From the NCBI RefSeq assembly GCF_001517085.1, contig NZ_LRAC01000160.1, forward strand, positions 1 through 33,135: a stretch of DNA of 33,135 nucleotides. The letters are read 5' to 3'. Positions 7,674 through 16,453 of this stretch are shown here, piece by piece. Source of the DNA: Paenibacillus sp. DMB5 (GTDB taxonomy: Bacteria; Bacillota; Bacilli; Paenibacillales; Paenibacillaceae). The notes below the pieces were generated by a model. The model saw only the letters and a program-made list of their open reading frames with translations, did not search any database and was not told where the DNA came from. A program made the position numbers and the translations under genes. Each line of letters begins with the position of its first letter. The first letter of the stretch is position 1.

Positions 7674-9517
7674 TTATTGCGCTGCAATGCCTTTATCAGC
7701 GGACACCGCAAGCTCATTAAGATAAATTCCAGTTCCATCACCGATAGCATAGTTCAGAACACGGTTGTTAACCGGAACAAGTGCAGCACGGTACAGGGTT
7801 GGGAATACAGGAATTTCTTCAACCATTAGTTTTTGCCATTCTTTGTAGATTTCTTTGCGTTTTTCTACATCAAATGCGGCTTCTGATACGCCTTCAGTCA
7901 TCAGACGGTCGTTCTCTTCATTTGCATACCGCGGGAAGTTATAGATCGCATCGCGGCCGTACAGCCCTTGCGGATCCACGTCGATACCCACAGTCCAAGC
8001 GCCCTGATAGACGTCAACTGAAGGGTCATCTTCACCGTTGCTGCCTACACGGTCATAGAACGTATTGAATTCAACCATTTCCAGCGTAACATTCAGACCG
8101 ATCGCTTTCCAGGATTGCACATAATATTGGGCCAGCGGCTCAGCAATATCGGAACCTGTCATGGAGATGAAATTGATAGTCAGCGGACTGCCGTCCGGAT
8201 TGGTACGGAATTCCCCGTTCATCTTGAAACCTGCATCCTCAAGTGTCTGCTTCGCTGCTTCCGGATCATAAGGCATACCAGGGTTGCTGTCATCATGGAA
8301 TTCAGGATGGGATGGCGGAATCAGTGTTGTTGCATTCCAGCGCAGACCATGGTAGAAGTTTTTGCCGACAGCATCATTATCAACTGCCTGCCACATTGCT
8401 TTACGCAGAGCTACATTTGCCATTTTGGCATTTGGATCAGGTACAACTACATTATTAGTTGCATCCCACTTACCGAGCTTGAAGCCGATGTAAGTATAGG
8501 CGCGGTCAATTGCGCCCAGATATTCAACGTTAGACAGGCCGGAGTTATCAGGGAACTGGTCAATCGGGAAGCTGTCGACAATATCGATGTTTCCAGCCTT
8601 AAGCTCCTGCACAACGGTAGTCGGAGGAACGACCTTCAGCACAACCTTATCCAGCTTCGGAGCACCGCGCCAGTAATCCTCATTCTTGACGAAGACAACA
8701 GATTCACCCGGAACAATGCTTTCCACTTTAAACGGACCGAAACCGATTGGCTTCTGACGGACCTCAGGGGAAGAAGAGATTTTGGCTACATCCATAGATC
8801 CGAAGATATGTTTAGCCAGCGGATAAGTCCAGATACTGCCTGTCAGCAGGGAAGGAGTGGCCTTTACATAAGTAATTTGTAATTGCTTCTCGTTAAGAAC
8901 TTTGATCCCGGAAATTGTCTTAGCCTTGCCGGCATGATAATCTTCCATTCCGACAATGTTGGTGAAGTCGGAGCCGTAACGCGGACCGTCATAAGCCGGA
9001 TTACCGATGACTTCATGGGCAAATAACCAGTCTTCAGCAGTCACAGGCTTGCCGTCATGCCAGTTGACATTATCGCGGATAGTGAAAGTGAAGGTGCGTC
9101 CGTCCTCGGAAACTTCATAGGTAGCCGCTCCGTCATTGGTGTATACATAGTTTTTATCCCAAGTGAGCAAGCCTTCATCAAACCAGCCAAGAACCTGGGA
9201 ATCCGGATTCCCGGAGTAGAAATTATAGTTCAAAGTTCCTTCAAAAGGAGTATCGGATACAAGGCCAAAGTTAAGCGTACCGCCTTCAATGGCTTCACCC
9301 TGATTCGTCTTAACATTGCTGAAATCTGCGATGTTGTACAGCCCGTCTTCTGTTGCAGGTGCAGTTGTAGGAGCAGCGCTAGCTGCGGCATCTGTAGCTG
9401 CGTGGTTGCTGAAGGCTGAGCTGCCTCATTGTTGCCGGAGCTGCAGGCGGTAACTGCGAGCGACAGCACCAGCATCAGGCTGACCAGCATGGTCTTTGCG
9501 GTTTTTCTTTTTCTCAT
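7674..9517 (-). pseudogene. oppA: OppA-type oligopeptide-binding lipoprotein, interrupted by a one-base frameshift
   Basis: The N terminus MRKRKTAKTMLVSLMLVLSLAV is a lipoprotein signal with lipobox LAVTAC, lipid cysteine at 25. The body is a family 5 solute-binding protein: YVYTNDGAATYEVSEDGRTFTFTIRDNVNWHDGKPVTAEDW is typical when read across its parts, followed by the peptide-binding lobes. The frame changes near 9399-9402 in the low-complexity linker after the lipid cysteine, where one base appears to be missing. With it restored, the linker reads ATDAAASAAPTTAPATEDG and runs on without a stop. As written, only a 95-residue product would be made from the native start. It is the last gene of the opp operon, 20 bases after oppC, with GGGAGG before its start. 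Confidence 0.92.
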
Positions 9518-9537
9518 ACTTGTTTCTTCCTCCCTTA

Positions 9538-10443
9538 TTATCCTTTTCTTTGTCTTGCGTCCGTCGCACGCTTCAGCGCCTGACCGACATTATTTATACT
9601 CAACATCAACACCAGGATCAGCAGTGATGCGGGTAACCAAATCCACCATCTGGACTCCAGAGTCTGCGGGTTGCGGGCATAACTGACCAGTGTACCCAGA
9701 CTTGGCGTGCTTTCGGGAAATCCGAAGCCTAGGAAGGACAAACCTGACTCAAGTCCGATGTTAGCAGCAAGGTTCAGGGTCATTGTTACGATGATGATAG
9801 AACTCAGGTTCGGCATTACCTGTTTGAAGATAATTTTGAGATGGGAGGAGCCGAGTGTCCGGGATGCCTGGACATATTCCAGCTCTTTTTCCTGCAGTGT
9901 CTTGGAGCGGATCAGCCTGGCAATCCCCATCCACAGGAATGCGGTCATGATAAGCGAGAAGGTCAAGGTATTGTATTTCGGAACCGCCGTTACAAAAGCA
10001 ATGACCATCATCAGCATCGGCAGAATCATGAAAAAGTCGACCAGACGCATGAACAGGTTATCAATAAGACCGCCGAAGTACCCGGAAACAAGCCCGACCG
10101 TTATTCCTATAACCCCGGTCATCAGGGTGACCATAATGCCGATGCTCAGCGAGTTGCGTGTTCCGATAATAAGCTGTCCGAATACATCCCGGCCGCCATA
10201 ATCGGTACCCAGCCAGAACTCGGCTGAAGGCTTCTTGTAAAGTGAAAAGAGATCAACTGTTACGATCTCCTGCTGGTTGAGAAACAGGGCGGTCCCGAAC
10301 ACTCCGAGAAAGACCAGGGCCAGAAAGATCAGGGATACCAGTGCCAGCTTATCTTTAAAAATTTCCCGCCAGATGATGCTCCAGCCTGACGGACTTTTTT
10401 CGATATGGTGCGGGAGCGGGAGCTCAGCGCTTGACTTTGCCAT
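9538..10443 (-). CDS. oppC: OppC-type peptide ABC transporter permease
   Basis: This 301-residue inner-membrane permease has the OppC N-terminal extension, a first membrane segment (LALVSLIFLALVFLGVFG), the motif FWLGTDYGGRDVFGQLIIGTR common to OppC/DppC proteins, and further helices. The cytoplasmic EAA loop, which contacts the ATPase subunits, is ELEYVQASRTLGSSHLKIIFKQVMPN. It starts at an ATG with GAGGTGA about seven bases upstream and lies 30 bases after oppB. With OppB it would form the peptide channel. Confidence 0.95.
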   Translation of the reverse strand: MAKSSAELPLPHHIEKSPSGWSIIWREIFKDKLALVSLIFLALVFLGVFGTALFLNQQEIVTVDLFSLYKKPSAEFWLGTDYGGRDVFGQLIIGTRNSLSIGIMVTLMTGVIGITVGLVSGYFGGLIDNLFMRLVDFFMILPMLMMVIAFVTAVPKYNTLTFSLIMTAFLWMGIARLIRSKTLQEKELEYVQASRTLGSSHLKIIFKQVMPNLSSIIIVTMTLNLAANIGLESGLSFLGFGFPESTPSLGTLVSYARNPQTLESRWWIWLPASLLILVLMLSINNVGQALKRATDARQRKG

Positions 10444-10473
10444 TTCATTTCACCTCAGTATAAGTTCTGATCC

Positions 10474-11436
10474 TTATTTAATCCGGATACGCGGATCAAC
10501 AATGCTTAATATGATATCGGACAGCAGGGAACCGATGATGGTAGCTATTCCATACAGCAGCACCAGTGCCGTCACCACGGTGAAATCGCGGATCACGATC
10601 GAGCCCAGAAACAGCTGGCCCATGCCGGGGTAACTGAAGATGCTCTCTACAAAGATGGTTCCTCCGATGAGCCCCGTCAGCTCATACCCGAAAAAGGCGG
10701 CAATCGGCAGCAGCGAGTTGCGCAGAATATGGCGGTTATAGACCCGCGATTCCGAAGCCCCTTTTGCTCTGGCGGTAAGAATAAAGTCCTTCTGCTTCGT
10801 ATCGATAATTTCGTTACGCAGATACTGGACAGTGCTTACAGTCGTAATTAAGGCGATAGATAAGGCCGGCAGCAGCAAATGATAGATCTTGTCGAGCACA
10901 TAGCTGAAGGTACCCGGCACCGCACCAGGCGATACACTCCCCCCGGTCGGAAACCAGGAGAAATAGAAACCGAACATCCAGAGCATCAGAAGCGCTACAA
11001 TAAAGAGCGGAGCAGCGAAACCGATATAGGTATAGCCTGTAATCAGGCGGTCGCCCCATGTATCATTGAAGCGTCCGCTGATGATGCCAAGGGGGATGGC
11101 AATCATATATGTAAGGATCAGTGTGGCAAGCGACAGCCACAGGGTGTTATTAATCCGCTGGCCAATCAGCTCGGTCACCGGCATTTTGAAGTTGAAGGAC
11201 TGTCCCAGATCTCCTTGTACGGCATTGCTGATCCAGTTCCAGTACTGGATATGCCAGGGGTCATTCAAACCCAGCCTTTCCCGCATGGCTTCAATTGCCG
11301 CAGGGTCAATATTCGGATCAAGCATCCCGGTAAGTGCATCACCCGGCATTGCTTTGGCCATCAGAAATACGAGAATACTTAATAGAAATACTTGGGGAAT
11401 CATAATTAATAGTCTTCGTACAATAATCTTCCACAT
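10474..11436 (-). CDS. oppB: OppB-type peptide ABC transporter permease
   Basis: The protein begins MWKIIVRRLLIMIPQVFLLS, the typical first helix of OppB/DppB, followed by FLMAKAMPGD and later NNTLWLSLATLILTYMIAIPLG. The EAA loop is KQKDFILTARAKGASESRVYN. Length about 320 residues is normal. A TTG at 11445 overlaps the stop of oppF, but AAAGG with nine bases of spacing supports the ATG at 11436, five bases after oppF. It pairs with OppC as the membrane channel. Confidence 0.95.
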   Translation of the reverse strand: MWKIIVRRLLIMIPQVFLLSILVFLMAKAMPGDALTGMLDPNIDPAAIEAMRERLGLNDPWHIQYWNWISNAVQGDLGQSFNFKMPVTELIGQRINNTLWLSLATLILTYMIAIPLGIISGRFNDTWGDRLITGYTYIGFAAPLFIVALLMLWMFGFYFSWFPTGGSVSPGAVPGTFSYVLDKIYHLLLPALSIALITTVSTVQYLRNEIIDTKQKDFILTARAKGASESRVYNRHILRNSLLPIAAFFGYELTGLIGGTIFVESIFSYPGMGQLFLGSIVIRDFTVVTALVLLYGIATIIGSLLSDIILSIVDPRIRIK

Positions 11437-11441
11437 ACGTC

Positions 11442-12377
11442 TCAACCTTTCTCGGGCATAGCCACCATATGGGTATCGGAAATGGATCGTAACGGGTAAG
11501 CCAGGCCGTCCTGGTCAAAATGGCTCCGGTAGGCGTTTTCGTACTCTTCACTTACGGACCGGCGGAATGTATTCCGTTCTTCGCGCTGTAAAGGGTCGAT
11601 GTCGGGAATTGCGGCGATAAGACGCTTGGTATAAATATGCCGTGGATTGTCAAAAATATCCTCAGGCGTCCCTTCCTCAACATGCCTTCCCTTGTACATA
11701 ATGCCGATACGGTCACACATATGCCGGATAATTCCGAGATCATGGCTGATAAACAAATAAGTCAGATTCAATTCCTTCTGGATATCCCGCAAAAAATTGA
11801 GGACCTGCGCCTGCACCGATACGTCCAGCGCCGAGACAGGCTCATCGGCAATGATCAGCTTGGGCTTGAGGGCAATCGCCCGGGCAATCCCGATACGCTG
11901 GCGCTGGCCGCCGGAAAACTCATGCGGATATTTAAGGACATTATCCGCACTAAGACCAACCTGCTCCAGCAGCTCCTGAACCCTCCGCATTTCCTCCTGC
12001 GGGGACAGCTTCTCGAAATTGCGGAGCGGTTCGGCGATAATATCCAGCACGCGTTTCTTCGGATTAAGTGAGGAATACGGATCCTGGAAGATCATTTGTA
12101 CGTCCCGGCGGACATTGTTCTGCTTGCGCGCACCTTTGGAAGCCAAATCGGCGCCTTCGAACAGGATATTGCCGCCCGTAATCTGATTCAGGCCGATAAT
12201 AGCCCGGCCGGTTGTTGTTTTGCCAGAACCGGATTCACCGACAAGACCGTAGGTCTGGCCGGCCTCTATTGTAAGGTTGACACGGTCAACGGCCTTAACC
12301 TCGCCAACCTGGCGGCTAAACAGTCCTCCCCTGATCGGAAAGTGAACCTGCAGATCTTTAACTTCAAGCAATGCCAT
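11442..12377 (-). CDS. oppF: OppF-type peptide ABC transporter ATP-binding protein
   Basis: The 311-residue ATPase has Walker A GLVGESGSGKTT, the Q-loop region MIFQDPYSSLNP, signature FSGGQRQRIGIARA, Walker B KLIIADEPVSALD and the H-loop ISHDLG. GGLFSRQVGEVKAVDRV is typical of OppF. The reading frame extends far upstream, but AGGAGG nine bases before the ATG at 12377 marks the start. That ATG overlaps the end of oppD by 14 bases, so translation is probably coupled. It would power peptide uptake together with OppD. Confidence 0.95.
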   Translation of the reverse strand: MALLEVKDLQVHFPIRGGLFSRQVGEVKAVDRVNLTIEAGQTYGLVGESGSGKTTTGRAIIGLNQITGGNILFEGADLASKGARKQNNVRRDVQMIFQDPYSSLNPKKRVLDIIAEPLRNFEKLSPQEEMRRVQELLEQVGLSADNVLKYPHEFSGGQRQRIGIARAIALKPKLIIADEPVSALDVSVQAQVLNFLRDIQKELNLTYLFISHDLGIIRHMCDRIGIMYKGRHVEEGTPEDIFDNPRHIYTKRLIAAIPDIDPLQREERNTFRRSVSEEYENAYRSHFDQDGLAYPLRSISDTHMVAMPEKG

Positions 12378-13386
12378 CGGTGCCAGCCTCCTCCGCGCTC
12401 TCCGGGAAATGAAAATGTCTGTAGCAGGTGCAGCGGACAAAGTGGCCCGGAGCAATTTCGTGAAGCTGCGGATTCTCCTCATGTGCGGAGGCATCAATCC
12501 AAGGCGTTCTCGCGGCAAACCGGCAGCCGGTGCGCGGCAGGTTCTTGAGTGAAGGCACAATCCCCTGAATAACATGCAGCCTTGACTTCACTTCTTTTAC
12601 AGTAGGAATGGAATTAAACAAGGACCTTGTATACGGATGCTGAGGATTAGAGGTCAGCGTAAAAATATCGGCAATTTCAACAATTTGGCCTGCATACATT
12701 ACGGCCACACGGTCGGCCATTTCACTGACAACCCCGAGATCATGGGTTATAAGGATGATGCCTGCCTGCATATCATTCTTCAGCTTCTTAATCAGCTCCA
12801 GAATTTGCAGCTGAATCGTTACGTCGAGCGCCGTTGTTGGTTCGTCGGCAAGGAGCAGCTGCGGCCCGTTGGCAATGGCGATGGCGATAATGACCCGCTG
12901 GCGCATGCCGCCGGATAATTCGTACGGATATTGATGGTATGTATGTTCAGGGCGGGGGATGCCCACTTTTGCCAAAAGATCAAGAACTTTTTCTTTTCTT
13001 TGTTTTTTGGAGAGGGTGGTATCATGAAGCAGCAGTACTTCTTCGATCTGACTGCCTATAATCATCAGCGGGTTTAATGCAGCTAAAGGATCCTGAAAAA
13101 TCATCGACATTTCTTTGCCGCGGACCTTATTCAGCATGCCGGGGGACATTTGGACAATATCCTGGCCTTTGTATTTCACTTTCCCTTCAATTCTTGCCTT
13201 TGTGTGCAGCCCCATTATGGAAAAAGCAAGGGCGCTCTTGCCCGACCCCGATTCTCCCACGATAGCCAGAATCTCATTCTTCTTCACCGTGAGCGTCACA
13301 TCATCAACTGCAGCATAATACTCGTCTGCAATTCTGAAGGATGTCGTTAAATTCTCGATTTGCAGTAAGTCTTCACTCAAATTCAT
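12364..13386 (-). CDS. oppD: OppD-type peptide ABC transporter ATP-binding protein
   Basis: First gene of the operon. It has Walker A AIVGESGSGKSAL, Q-loop MIFQDPLAALNPL, signature LSGGMRQRVIIAIA, Walker B LLLADEPTTALD and H-loop ITHDLG. The C-terminal block that in many OppD/DppD proteins carries four cysteines keeps GCRF and the CTC cysteines but has RTP where RCP is usual and no third cysteine, so an iron-sulfur site is unlikely here. The start is uncertain. The ATG at 13386 sits close to AGGG, a TTG at 13380 has better spacing, and a TTG at 13413 has no ribosome site. Confidence 0.93.
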   Translation of the reverse strand: MNLSEDLLQIENLTTSFRIADEYYAAVDDVTLTVKKNEILAIVGESGSGKSALAFSIMGLHTKARIEGKVKYKGQDIVQMSPGMLNKVRGKEMSMIFQDPLAALNPLMIIGSQIEEVLLLHDTTLSKKQRKEKVLDLLAKVGIPRPEHTYHQYPYELSGGMRQRVIIAIAIANGPQLLLADEPTTALDVTIQLQILELIKKLKNDMQAGIILITHDLGVVSEMADRVAVMYAGQIVEIADIFTLTSNPQHPYTRSLFNSIPTVKEVKSRLHVIQGIVPSLKNLPRTGCRFAARTPWIDASAHEENPQLHEIAPGHFVRCTCYRHFHFPESAEEAGTDGIA

Positions 13387-13505
13387 CACCCTAACACCAG
13401 GATTTTTTAGCAAGGGAGGTTATGTCACATACAGTAACCCTACCAGCCAACTACACTTTAAAATTTTAGGATTATTATGGAAGCAATCCCTGAATGTTAG
13501 AGTTT

Positions 13506-13534
13506 ATTCTAATTGACTCATGGTAAATTATCAA
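13506..13534 (-). promoter_or_regulatory. SigmaA-type promoter of the opp operon
   Basis: TTGATA (13534-13529) and TAGAAT (13511-13506) are exactly 17 bases apart on the minus strand. The leader before oppD would be about 110 bases. I see no T-box or other known riboswitch in it. Confidence 0.75.
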
Positions 13535-13659
13535 TGATTTTTCAATAAAAAAAGTTTTGCATGTCAATTAATATGACAAATACGACAATTTCCGACTATT
13601 TAAGCCTATATTCTATTACCTTCTACGTTACATTTCACAATTTCCACATGTCTGTAAGC

Positions 13660-13712
13660 AAAAAAAACCGCTGCGTGCAGCAGGAAAATGATCTTCCTGC
13701 TGCACGCAGCGG
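13660..13712 (-). terminator. Terminator of rarA
   Basis: A perfect 19-base stem (13668-13686 with 13694-13712, loop of seven) is followed on the minus strand by eight T residues (13667-13660). It lies just past the rarA stop. Confidence 0.92.
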
Positions 13713-13748
13713 CTCATATTTTCTTAAGCAGCCCTTACCGTGGGGCTA

Positions 13749-14810
13749 CTATAATCCCCGGCGCAACCCCTGATTATGCCGGATCTTGGCTTCGTTGCCC
13801 TGCTCGGTTGCCTCATAAAATACCTTACCGGCAATCTGTTTGGGCAGATATTCCTGCCGCACGTAGTGGCCCGGGTAATTATGCGGGTACTGGTACCCCT
13901 CATGCCCCAGCTTCACTGCACCTTTATAATGCGTATCACGCAAATGCAGCGGCACCTCAGCGGACTTCAGCTCTTCGATGGTATTCATGACGTTAGCGAT
14001 TGCTACAACCACGGCATCGGACTTCGGACTTTCGACGGCAAACAGGATCGCCTGCGTCACATTGAGCCTCGCCTCCGGCCAGCCGTTGTTGCGGTAGGCG
14101 TCCAGCGCACTGACCGCCTGAACCATGGCCTGAGGATTCGCCAGGCCAATATCCTCGCTGCAGGCGGCAATCAGCCGGCGGATGAAGGTCATCGGGTCCA
14201 TACCGAGCTTCTCTACTGCATAGAGGAACCAGAACAGCGCGGCGTCACTGGAGCCGCGGATGCTCTTGTGGAAGGCAGATAGCACATCGTATTGGGTGGA
14301 CTCGTCTGCCTTGACAATCGGCCGGCGTATCGACTCCTCCGCCACGCCCAGCGTAATATGCACACTGCCGTCCGGCTCCGGCGCTGTAGTCATTGCAGCC
14401 AGCTCCAGCGCGTTGAGCGCCCGCCGGATGTCGCCGTTAGCCATCGCCGCAATGTGCAGCAGCGCGTCTTCATCAGCATGCAGCTGCATGAAGCCAAGCC
14501 CGCGCTGCTCATCGGCCAGCGCACGCCGCATCGCTTCCATGCTGTGTTCACTGGTCAAGGGTTCCAGCTGGAACAGCGTGGAACGGCTCATAAGGGCCCC
14601 GTTCACATAATGGAACGGGTTCTCTGTCGTTGCGCCGATAAAGATAATCGTGCCCTTCTCAACGGCGGGCAGCAGCGCATCCTGCCGGGAGCTGTTGAAA
14701 CGGTGCACCTCTATTTTTCTGTTTACAATAGTTAGTACACTATTTTTCAGTAGACTCATATAGAGTACGCCTAATCCAGAATGTGACGTTTCAAGAAGAT
14801 ATCTTTGCAT
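13749..14810 (-). pseudogene. rarA: RarA (MgsA) AAA+ ATPase, 5' end lost at the island junction
   Basis: RarA is a replication-fork AAA+ ATPase related to clamp loaders. Homology begins abruptly at EVHRFNSSRQDALLPAVEKG (codon at 14709-14711), the Walker B/sensor region, and continues to the normal C terminus (about 320 residues), including IGATTENPF and SRST. The first roughly 110-120 residues, with the Walker A motif, are replaced by about 33 residues from the AT-rich DNA (start MQRYLLETSHSGLG). The fused frame stays open from 14810, so a 353-residue product could be made from the promoter at 14901-14930, but without Walker A it should not bind ATP. The missing part may lie at the far side of the island. 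Confidence 0.9.
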
Positions 14811-14900
14811 ATAACATCAATACAATTCGAAACTTTTACAACACATTTCAACAACATCGTCTCTTTATCACAAGCCAAATCGCATATCTTCATTTGCACT

Positions 14901-14930
14901 ATTATACACTTAATAACAAAAAAACTTCAA
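14901..14930 (-). promoter_or_regulatory. Promoter inside the island facing the truncated rarA
   Basis: TTGAAG (14930-14925) and TATAAT (14906-14901) are 18 bases apart on the minus strand. Transcripts from here would run into the rarA fusion frame that starts at 14810. Confidence 0.55.
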
Positions 14931-15046
14931 TTTCATATCGGGGATTTTCATCTAAATCATTACTAAAAAAGCTACTGCCAAGTATGTATGAGCTTTCCGA
15001 TTTGCGCTAAATAGAGCCTCTCTCTTGCATGGAAAGTTAGCTATCC

Positions 15047-15304
15047 TCAAAACTCATAATCAGCTTTGTTGTTGTTAATGACCAGCGTTTCTGACTTCAT
15101 CTGAGTCCCAAAGAACCCTAATTCATCAAGCTTATCGGACTTCTCAATAACTGCATTTAACTTAAAATTGAAACGCTGCATTTGAGCTATTATCCCATCT
15201 AACCTTATCGAGTTTTCATAATTCTCAACAGCTCCAAATTGTTTTACCTTTTTAGTAATTAATTCAAGCTTCAACGTTAAAGTAATTAAAACCCCTTTCC
15301 CCAA
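15047..15304 (-). CDS. Hypothetical 85-residue protein, doubtful
   Basis: An open frame of 85 codons, possibly starting at a TTG, encodes a lysine-rich helical protein (KLELITKKVKQFGAVEN, later DGIIAQMQRFNFKLNAVIEKSDKLDELGF). The composition looks more protein-like than random AT-rich sequence. No Shine-Dalgarno site precedes the TTG, and a hairpin (15291-15312) covers the start, so the real start may be further in, or this may be a gene remnant. I recognise no family. Confidence 0.3.
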   Translation of the reverse strand: MGKGVLITLTLKLELITKKVKQFGAVENYENSIRLDGIIAQMQRFNFKLNAVIEKSDKLDELGFFGTQMKSETLVINNNKADYEF

Positions 15305-15312
15305 AAAGGGGT
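15291..15312 (-). terminator. Hairpin ACCCCTTT/AAAGGGGT, possible terminator
   Basis: An eight-base stem with a six-base loop is followed on the minus strand by TTTT then TAATT. It overlaps the start of the doubtful small gene. Nothing upstream on this strand clearly needs it. Confidence 0.35.
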
Positions 15313-15630
15313 CTATTTATATGTTCTTCTCCAAAATTGTAGCCGTGTTGAATTGAAAAAATCACCTTAATGGGAATCCAGTTCCACCACGTTCTCCACA
15401 TAATATCATCAACTTTCTGTCGATGAATAAATCGTATTCACATTAAATGAAAGGCAATTATCAAATTAACATACCATGGAATTAATTCTTCTTTTCATAT
15501 CTATGATTGCAAGTGATAATTCAACAAATAATATTCATAAATATTTGTTAATACTCAAAATATAAGGAAGGATTAGCCAATGATTTTATCGAAATATAGT
15601 ATAAATGGTCGAAAGGAGGTGAAAAAATAA
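15313..15630. other. Intergenic region before the PemK-like gene
   Basis: No convincing gene is seen. The minus strand has about 51 open codons (roughly 15278-15437), rich in tryptophan and without a ribosome site. Just before the PemK-like gene are AT-rich possible -10 sequences and a weak match (13 of 18) at 15584-15601 to the island dyad described at 19896-19986. Confidence 0.4.
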
Positions 15631-16404
15631 ATGTGGAGGTATTTAAAACGTCAAATCACTTCAATGCCAAGAATCTTACAAAATAATATTAAAGGTATGA
15701 TTAAAACTATTGTGGAAGTTGCCCCTATAGAACCGGCTAAAAATTCTAATGGAGTTTTTAATCAGGTACTTCAACAAGGTTATATTGTACATGTTAAATT
15801 TATTGGTCTTGGCTCTGTTATCAACCGTCCCCATTTTGCTATAGTTTGGGATGCCTCTCCAAAAGCTGATCATGTACTAGTGCTACCAATGACTAGTAAA
15901 GTGAATCCTAATTACGATGTTGGAAGAATTCCAGGACTCCGCTCACCAAATAACGTCGTTAAAATTAATCAGATTCAATGTGTTTCTAGAAAAAGCTTAG
16001 ATTTAGTTATTAGACGTAATAATACAGTCCAATTATCACAAGCTCAAATGTTAAAAGTAAGGGAAATGTATCGAATTTCTCAATTAGGAGAAAAACCTTT
16101 ACATAGTGTTCTATTTTATGAAATTGGAGCTTTCTTACCTACCAGTGTTCCTCTCGACGTCTCAGCACTTCTTCAGCGTCCTTGTGTATACGAAATAGTG
16201 AATCAAAGTGGGATAACCATTCTTAATCTTATGTCCCCAGAAGAACCTCGGTTAAAGCGTTTGACGCTCGTTGATGTTGGTCTCCCGCAAAGGGATAGAA
16301 AAGCTCTTCTTCGAGAACTTTTATCAGCTGACTTGAGTATAAAAATTGCTGCGGAATCTAGAGTTTCGCACTTAGCTGCAACAGTAGCTGCAACTTCAAA
16401 CTAA
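15631..16404 (+). CDS. PemK/MazF-like protein with a C-terminal extension
   Basis: PemK/MazF toxins are small SH3-like-barrel RNases that cut mRNA. Residues about 50-160 show the pattern: GYIVHVKFIGLGSVINRPHF as the first strand and the arginine-proline turn, then AIVWDAS, VLVLPMTSK, and later VKINQIQCVSRKSLDLVI and LSQAQMLKVREMYR as the closing strand and helix. The 257-residue length is more than twice a classical MazF. There is an N-terminal basic segment of about 45 residues and a C-terminal region of about 95 residues without a motif I know. AGGAGGTG nine bases before the ATG makes the start secure. No antitoxin gene lies beside it. A structured small RNA follows immediately. Confidence 0.75.
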   Translation: MWRYLKRQITSMPRILQNNIKGMIKTIVEVAPIEPAKNSNGVFNQVLQQGYIVHVKFIGLGSVINRPHFAIVWDASPKADHVLVLPMTSKVNPNYDVGRIPGLRSPNNVVKINQIQCVSRKSLDLVIRRNNTVQLSQAQMLKVREMYRISQLGEKPLHSVLFYEIGAFLPTSVPLDVSALLQRPCVYEIVNQSGITILNLMSPEEPRLKRLTLVDVGLPQRDRKALLRELLSADLSIKIAAESRVSHLAATVAATSN

Positions 16405-16418
16405 GCGAACTATTAGCA

Positions 16419-16447
16419 TTGACTTTTTTTATTTTTGACGTTATAAT
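16419..16447 (+). promoter_or_regulatory. Promoter of the small RNA
   Basis: TTGACT (16419-16424) and TATAAT (16442-16447) are 17 bases apart, starting 15 bases after the PemK-like stop. It is one of the best promoters in the window. A GCATTA-GATT-TAATGC dyad (16449-16464) covers the expected start point and could be an operator or a 5' hairpin. Confidence 0.85.
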
Positions 16448-16453
16448 TGCATT

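Noticed and set aside
8115..8882. 255-codon plus-strand frame within oppA
   Set aside because: It lies opposite conserved solute-binding protein sequence and has no promoter or ribosome site.
13387..13505. T-box or other riboswitch in the opp operon leader
   Set aside because: The leader is long enough but lacks a T-box sequence, specifier-type stems and a terminator/antiterminator pair.
14783..15010. 75-codon plus-strand frame at the island edge
   Set aside because: No ribosome site, AT-rich chance composition, and it overlaps the start of the rarA fusion and a minus-strand promoter.
15278..15437. Tryptophan-rich 51-codon minus-strand frame (contains IMWRTWWNWIPIK)
   Set aside because: No start with a ribosome site and no family match. 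It could be a remnant, but support is too thin.
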